This document shows positions 60,429 through 64,000 of a stretch of 64,000 nucleotides of DNA, piece after piece. Numbering within the stretch: the first letter of the stretch is position 1; each line of letters opens with the position of its first letter. Made by a program: the position numbers and the translations under genes. The stretch is from CAVVDT01 sp963747005 (GTDB lineage Bacteria > Pseudomonadota > Alphaproteobacteria > Rhizobiales > Aestuariivirgaceae), in assembly GCA_963747005.1 (NCBI GenBank), contig CAVVDT010000008.1, forward strand, positions 744,001 to 808,000, written 5' to 3'. Under the pieces are notes generated by a model that saw nothing but the letters and a program-made list of their open reading frames with translations, did not search any database and was not told the DNA's origin.

Positions 60429-62168
60429 CTAGTCCTTGTGCACGTAGGTCCCGGGGGCATCGCACAACGCTTGAAGTTCCTTTTGGGCGCCACCCATCGC
60501 CGGGGGCTTCACCTCGCCGCTGGAATGCTCGTTGAGCCACGCCTGCCAGGCCGGCCACCACGAGCCTTCACGCTCAGGGGTAGTGGCGAACCATTCCTCG
60601 GGTGCCACGTAGGCATCGCCGTCATGCCGGGTGGCGATGCGGTGATGCCGGCGGGGGTGGCCCGGCTCGGAGATGATGCCGGCATTGTGGCCGCCGCTGG
60701 TCAACAGGAACGACACATCGGTATCGGCGAGGTAGTTGAGTTTGTAGACCGACTTCCACGGCGCGACATGGTCCCGTTCGGCGGCGACCACGAAGATCGG
60801 CACGTGGATGTCGCCCAGTGTGACCGGCTTGCCGTCCACAAAATAGTGGCCTTCGGCCAAATCGTTGTCGAGAAACAGCTTGTGCAGGTACTCAGAATGC
60901 ATGCGATAGGGCATGCGGGTCGCATCGGCGTTCCACGCCATCAGGTCGTTCATCGGCGTACGCTCGCCCAACAGGTAATCATGGACAATCCGCGACCAGA
61001 TCAGGTCGTTGGAGCGCAACAGCTGGAAGGTCCCGGCCATCTGCCTGGTGTCGAGATAGCCCTGGTCCCACATCAGGTCTTCCAGGTAGGAGACCTGGCT
61101 CTGGTCGATGAACAGCATCAGTTCGCCGGCCTCGGTGAAGTCCGTCTGGGCGGCGAACAGGGTCATCGACTTGAGCCAGTCACGGCCGTCGCGGCCAAGT
61201 GCGCCCGCGGCAATCGACAGCAAGGTGCCGCCGATGCAGTAGCCGACGGCGTGCACCTGCTCTTTCGGGGCTACCTTGCGCACCGCTTCGAGGGCCGCCA
61301 TGACACCGCTGTGGACATAATCGTTCATGCCGAGGTCGCGATCTTCCTCGGTCGGGTTCTTCCACGAGATCATGAACACCGTATGGCCCTGGTCGACCAG
61401 GTACTTGACCAGCGAATTGCCCGGCGACAGATCGAGGATGTAGTACTTCATGATCCATGCCGGAACGATCAGCACCGGCTCGGCCTGAACCTTCGCCGTC
61501 GTCGGCGCGTACTGGATCAGTTCGATCAACTGGTTGCGGTAGATGACCTTGCCGGGGGTGATGGCGACGTTCTTGCCCACCTGGAAATTCTCCGAGCCCA
61601 CCGGCGGCTTCTGGAGGACCGTTCTCTCCCAGTCCTCAATAAAGTTCTGGAAGCCACGCACCAGGTTCAGGCCACAGCTCTGTACGGTAGCCTTGAGAAC
61701 CTCCGGGTTGGTCTGCGGGAAGTTGGAGGGCGAGAACACATCGAGGATCTGGCGGGCCGAAAACGCGGTGACCTCCTGATGGTGGGTGGAAACGCCTTCA
61801 ACGCTGTCGGTGGCGTTGTGCCACCATTGCTGCAACAGGAGAAATGACTGGTACCAGGCCGCAAACGGCATCTGCTGCCATTCCGGCGCCCGGAAGCGGT
61901 AATCCTGCGGTAGCGGCTCTATACAGGGCTCCTGGCCCTTGCCGGTCATCGCACGCTCCAGATAGGCACTGAAGGTGATACTCTTGCGCAGCGCCTTGCG
62001 CACCAGTTCGGCCTGCTTTCCCGGTGAGTTTGCCAGATGCACAACCCAGTCCAGATAGGCCGCCGAGACCGAGGCCGGTGACAGCCCTGCCGTCAGCCGG
62101 GCTTCGTTGGCATGCAGAAAGCGGTCGATGGGAAAAACGTGGGCGGCATTCGACGGCAGATCGCTCAT
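60429..62168 (-). CDS. phaC: poly(3-hydroxyalkanoate) synthase, class I
   Basis: Polymerises (R)-3-hydroxyacyl-CoA into storage granules. 579 residues from the ATG at 62168, which has AGGAG upstream. The N-terminal PhaC domain (LNLVRGFQNFIEDWERTVLQ, FQVGKNVAITPGKVIYRN) precedes the alpha/beta core. The lipase-like box is GYCIGGT with nucleophile Cys311, the catalytic Asp is in VVAAERDHVAPW, and the His in TSGGHNAGII. Length fits class I (no PhaE or PhaR subunit). Followed by MaoC-Pta, acetate kinase and AhpD-like genes, a grouping seen in several alphaproteobacteria. Confidence 0.95.
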   Translation of the reverse strand: MSDLPSNAAHVFPIDRFLHANEARLTAGLSPASVSAAYLDWVVHLANSPGKQAELVRKALRKSITFSAYLERAMTGKGQEPCIEPLPQDYRFRAPEWQQMPFAAWYQSFLLLQQWWHNATDSVEGVSTHHQEVTAFSARQILDVFSPSNFPQTNPEVLKATVQSCGLNLVRGFQNFIEDWERTVLQKPPVGSENFQVGKNVAITPGKVIYRNQLIELIQYAPTTAKVQAEPVLIVPAWIMKYYILDLSPGNSLVKYLVDQGHTVFMISWKNPTEEDRDLGMNDYVHSGVMAALEAVRKVAPKEQVHAVGYCIGGTLLSIAAGALGRDGRDWLKSMTLFAAQTDFTEAGELMLFIDQSQVSYLEDLMWDQGYLDTRQMAGTFQLLRSNDLIWSRIVHDYLLGERTPMNDLMAWNADATRMPYRMHSEYLHKLFLDNDLAEGHYFVDGKPVTLGDIHVPIFVVAAERDHVAPWKSVYKLNYLADTDVSFLLTSGGHNAGIISEPGHPRRHHRIATRHDGDAYVAPEEWFATTPEREGSWWPAWQAWLNEHSSGEVKPPAMGGAQKELQALCDAPGTYVHKD

Positions 62169-62284
62169 GGCAATTCTCCTGGGCATGGAACGCATTTCAT
62201 GCCGATCCCCGCAAACTGAACCGCCCGTTCAGCGTCCCTGACGGATTGGCCGGAACGACATGCTGTAAATGGGACCGGTAATTG

Positions 62285-62362
62285 TGCATTGCAATATGAT
62301 TTTTCGCATTTCTGTATTTTTTTCGCATTTTTGTCGGCGATTTCGTTGTGCTGCGACGCAAC
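62285..62362. promoter_or_regulatory. candidate operator/promoter region of phaC with repeats
   Basis: The 226-base gap upstream of phaC holds three features. TGCATTGCA at 62285-62293 is a perfect inverted repeat. TTTTTCGCATTT occurs twice, at 62300-62311 and 62319-62330, spaced 19 bases, nearly two helical turns. GTTGTGCTGCGACGCAAC at 62345-62362 has GTTG/CAAC arms around a TGC-rich centre. TGC/GCA-rich repeats are the kind of site bound by PhaR-type PHA regulators; binding is inference. Transcription of phaC runs leftward from here. Confidence 0.4.
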
Positions 62363-62394
62363 ATCGCAGATTTCTCAGCCCTGTTTGGGGTGGG

Positions 62395-64000
62395 TCAGTC
62401 GAGCCTCGTCGCAATCCGTCCGATGTGGCGGGCCGTCTTTGCCCCACCGTGCCGCATCAACCGATAGACATAGACCTTGGCAGCGTTCTCGATGGGGATC
62501 CACAGCAGGGCATAGGCCCATATGGCCAGCGCGTATTTCCATCCGATGGGTGTGACCGACCAGCCGTAAACGGCGGCCAGCGTCCCCAGAACCTGCGTGG
62601 TTTCAGTGGTGGCGACGAGCTTCCAGTTCGGCCATGGACGGTCCCAGAGCCAACGCTCGTTGCGCGCCACATAGAGAGTGAGGTGCCCGGCCACCAGCAG
62701 TTTGAGGAACATGATGGTCTGAATGATGTCTCTGGGGATATTGAGATAGACATCGGCGATCCAGAACAGCACGAAGGTCTCGATCACCCCGACAACGCCC
62801 AGCACGATGCTCAAGGTGAGCACACGATGCATGTCCCAGCGCACCGGGCGCTGGGCCACGGGCGCGTTGTCGTAGGCGATCATCATGATCGGGAAGTCGT
62901 TGAGGATGGCCAGCAACACGATCATCACGGCGGTGACAGGGTAGAAATTGAACACCAGAATTGACAGCGTCATGAACAACAGGACGCGGATGGTCTCGGC
63001 AATGCGGAACACGGCGTAGCTGTTCATGCGCTCGAAGATCTTGCGCGCCTCTTCGATGGCCCTGGTGATGACCGACAGGCCGACATCGGTGAGTACCAGA
63101 TCGGCAGCGGCGCGCGCCGCATCGGTCGCCCCGCTGACGGCGATGCCCACATCTGCCTGCTTCAGCGCCGGGGCGTCGTTGACCCCGTCGCCGGTCATGC
63201 CGACGATATGGCCACGGGCCTGTAATTCCCTGACGATCTTGAACTTGTGCTCGGGGAACACCTGGGCAAAGCCGTCGGCTGTCTCGATCCTGTCGCCATC
63301 CTGGCCCTGGCCGTCCTTGTCGAAGGCCTGGTCGGCGGCGATGATATTGGTGCCCAGGTCCAGCTTGCCGGCGATTTCGCGGGCGATGGCCACATGATCG
63401 CCGGTCACCATGCGCACATCGAGCCCCATGGCCTTGGCCGCATGGATGGTCGCCAGGGAATCGTCCCTTGGCGGATCGAACAGGGCGATGAGACCGAGAT
63501 ACTGCCATTTGCCGCTGGCATCGGTGCGGGCGACGCCGAGGGTCCGGTAACCGGTGCTTGCCAGTTTGTCCGTGTGCGCGGTGACCTCCTGCCGCAGATC
63601 GGCATCGGCGCCGCACAGTTCGAGAATGGCCTGCGGCGCGCCCTTGGAAACGCGGAATTTTCCCTGCTTGCCGGCGATGTCGGCGTCGGCGCGCTTGCGC
63701 ACCGGATCGAAGGGATCGAAGTTCACGACCTTGTAGTCCCGCAATGCCGCAGCATCGCCGAGCCCCGTCATGATGGCCTGGTCGATGGCATCGGGACTGT
63801 CGCTGCGCGAGGCCAGGGCAGCAGCCAGGATGATCTCGCGGGGCCCAGCTGCCGCGATGACCACCGGATCGCCGAGCGTCAATGCGTTCTTGGTGAGGGT
63901 GCCGGTCTTGTCCGAGCACAAGATGTCCATGCCGGCCATCTCCTCGATGGAGACCAGCCGCGACACGATCGCCTTCATGTGGGCGAGCCTGACGGCGCCG
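62395..64000 (-). CDS. plasma-membrane H+-ATPase-type (PMA1-like) P-type ATPase, partial
   Basis: The window ends inside this gene; its 5' part lies beyond 64,000, since the frame stays open to the edge with GAVRLAHMKAIVSRLVSIEE, which matches the region before the phosphorylation site. The aspartyl-phosphate motif is ILCSDKTGTLTKN, and TGDGVNDAPALKQADVGIAV is the hinge motif. Six C-terminal membrane helices follow (for example LLFMTLSILVFNFYPVTAVM and FPIMMIAYDNAPVAQRPVRW). The pattern fits the P3A proton-pump class, sparse in bacteria. It exports protons or a divalent cation; the substrate cannot be proven. No genes between it and phaC. Confidence 0.88.
   Translation of the reverse strand, partial: GAVRLAHMKAIVSRLVSIEEMAGMDILCSDKTGTLTKNALTLGDPVVIAAAGPREIILAAALASRSDSPDAIDQAIMTGLGDAAALRDYKVVNFDPFDPVRKRADADIAGKQGKFRVSKGAPQAILELCGADADLRQEVTAHTDKLASTGYRTLGVARTDASGKWQYLGLIALFDPPRDDSLATIHAAKAMGLDVRMVTGDHVAIAREIAGKLDLGTNIIAADQAFDKDGQGQDGDRIETADGFAQVFPEHKFKIVRELQARGHIVGMTGDGVNDAPALKQADVGIAVSGATDAARAAADLVLTDVGLSVITRAIEEARKIFERMNSYAVFRIAETIRVLLFMTLSILVFNFYPVTAVMIVLLAILNDFPIMMIAYDNAPVAQRPVRWDMHRVLTLSIVLGVVGVIETFVLFWIADVYLNIPRDIIQTIMFLKLLVAGHLTLYVARNERWLWDRPWPNWKLVATTETTQVLGTLAAVYGWSVTPIGWKYALAIWAYALLWIPIENAAKVYVYRLMRHGGAKTARHIGRIATRLD

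Overview
The window looks like a high-G+C alphaproteobacterial chromosome. The indicators are a class I lysyl-tRNA synthetase, a ligase-associated Lhr helicase with PdeM phosphoesterase, a SSS-domain hybrid histidine kinase, a MaoC-Pta / acetate kinase / PHA synthase cluster, ATGA-overlapping operons and strong GC3 codon use. I cannot name the genus from sequence alone.

Region 1 (1 to about 15,520) is accessory DNA and is heavily damaged. It starts with an IS3-family remnant. Next comes an A+T-rich signalling operon at 824-5129: a GAF-type histidine kinase, a stand-alone receiver and a class III nucleotide cyclase-like protein, with the start of a fourth, translationally coupled ORF that ends where an IS5-family element begins. 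The kinase carries an in-frame TGA and the receiver an in-frame TAG, and recognisable domain sequence continues in the same frame beyond each stop. The IS5-type transposase is frameshifted and lacks its C-terminus. It is followed by a frameshifted exported protein and a roughly 5.8 kb multidomain surface/secreted protein locus (FG-GAP, GLUG repeats, class 3 lipase, RTX repeats) broken by at least six frameshifts. Two small unknown genes, a frameshifted small HTH-like gene and a 3'-truncated family 2 glycosyltransferase complete the region.

Region 2 (15,920-35,276) is ordinary and mostly intact. It holds a periplasmic family 3 solute-binding protein, an alpha/beta hydrolase, a TerB-like protein, a DinG/XPD-type helicase, lysK, an S24-type repressor, DUF952-pyrD-arsC, a MATE exporter, Lhr-pdeM, DUF3429, the SSS-PAS-HK-REC hybrid kinase, mscL, msrA and tRNA-Ser(GGA).

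Region 3 (35,632-49,910) is a long co-directional block that I read as an amine/polyamine uptake and catabolism locus. A class II histone deacetylase-like (acetylpolyamine amidohydrolase-type) enzyme precedes a five-gene branched-chain-type ABC transporter. A PAS protein and a sigma-54 activator follow, then a PotFGHI-type polyamine ABC transporter and an aldehyde dehydrogenase. A plausible -24/-12 promoter lies upstream of the PAS gene.

Region 4 (50,177-64,000), mostly on the minus strand, has a YbhGFSR-type export operon whose membrane-fusion gene is frameshifted, an MDR-type oxidoreductase and an LMW-phosphatase-type arsenate reductase. A PHA-linked cluster follows in transcription order phaC, maoC-pta, ackA, AhpD-like. 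The window ends inside a PMA1-like P-type ATPase gene.
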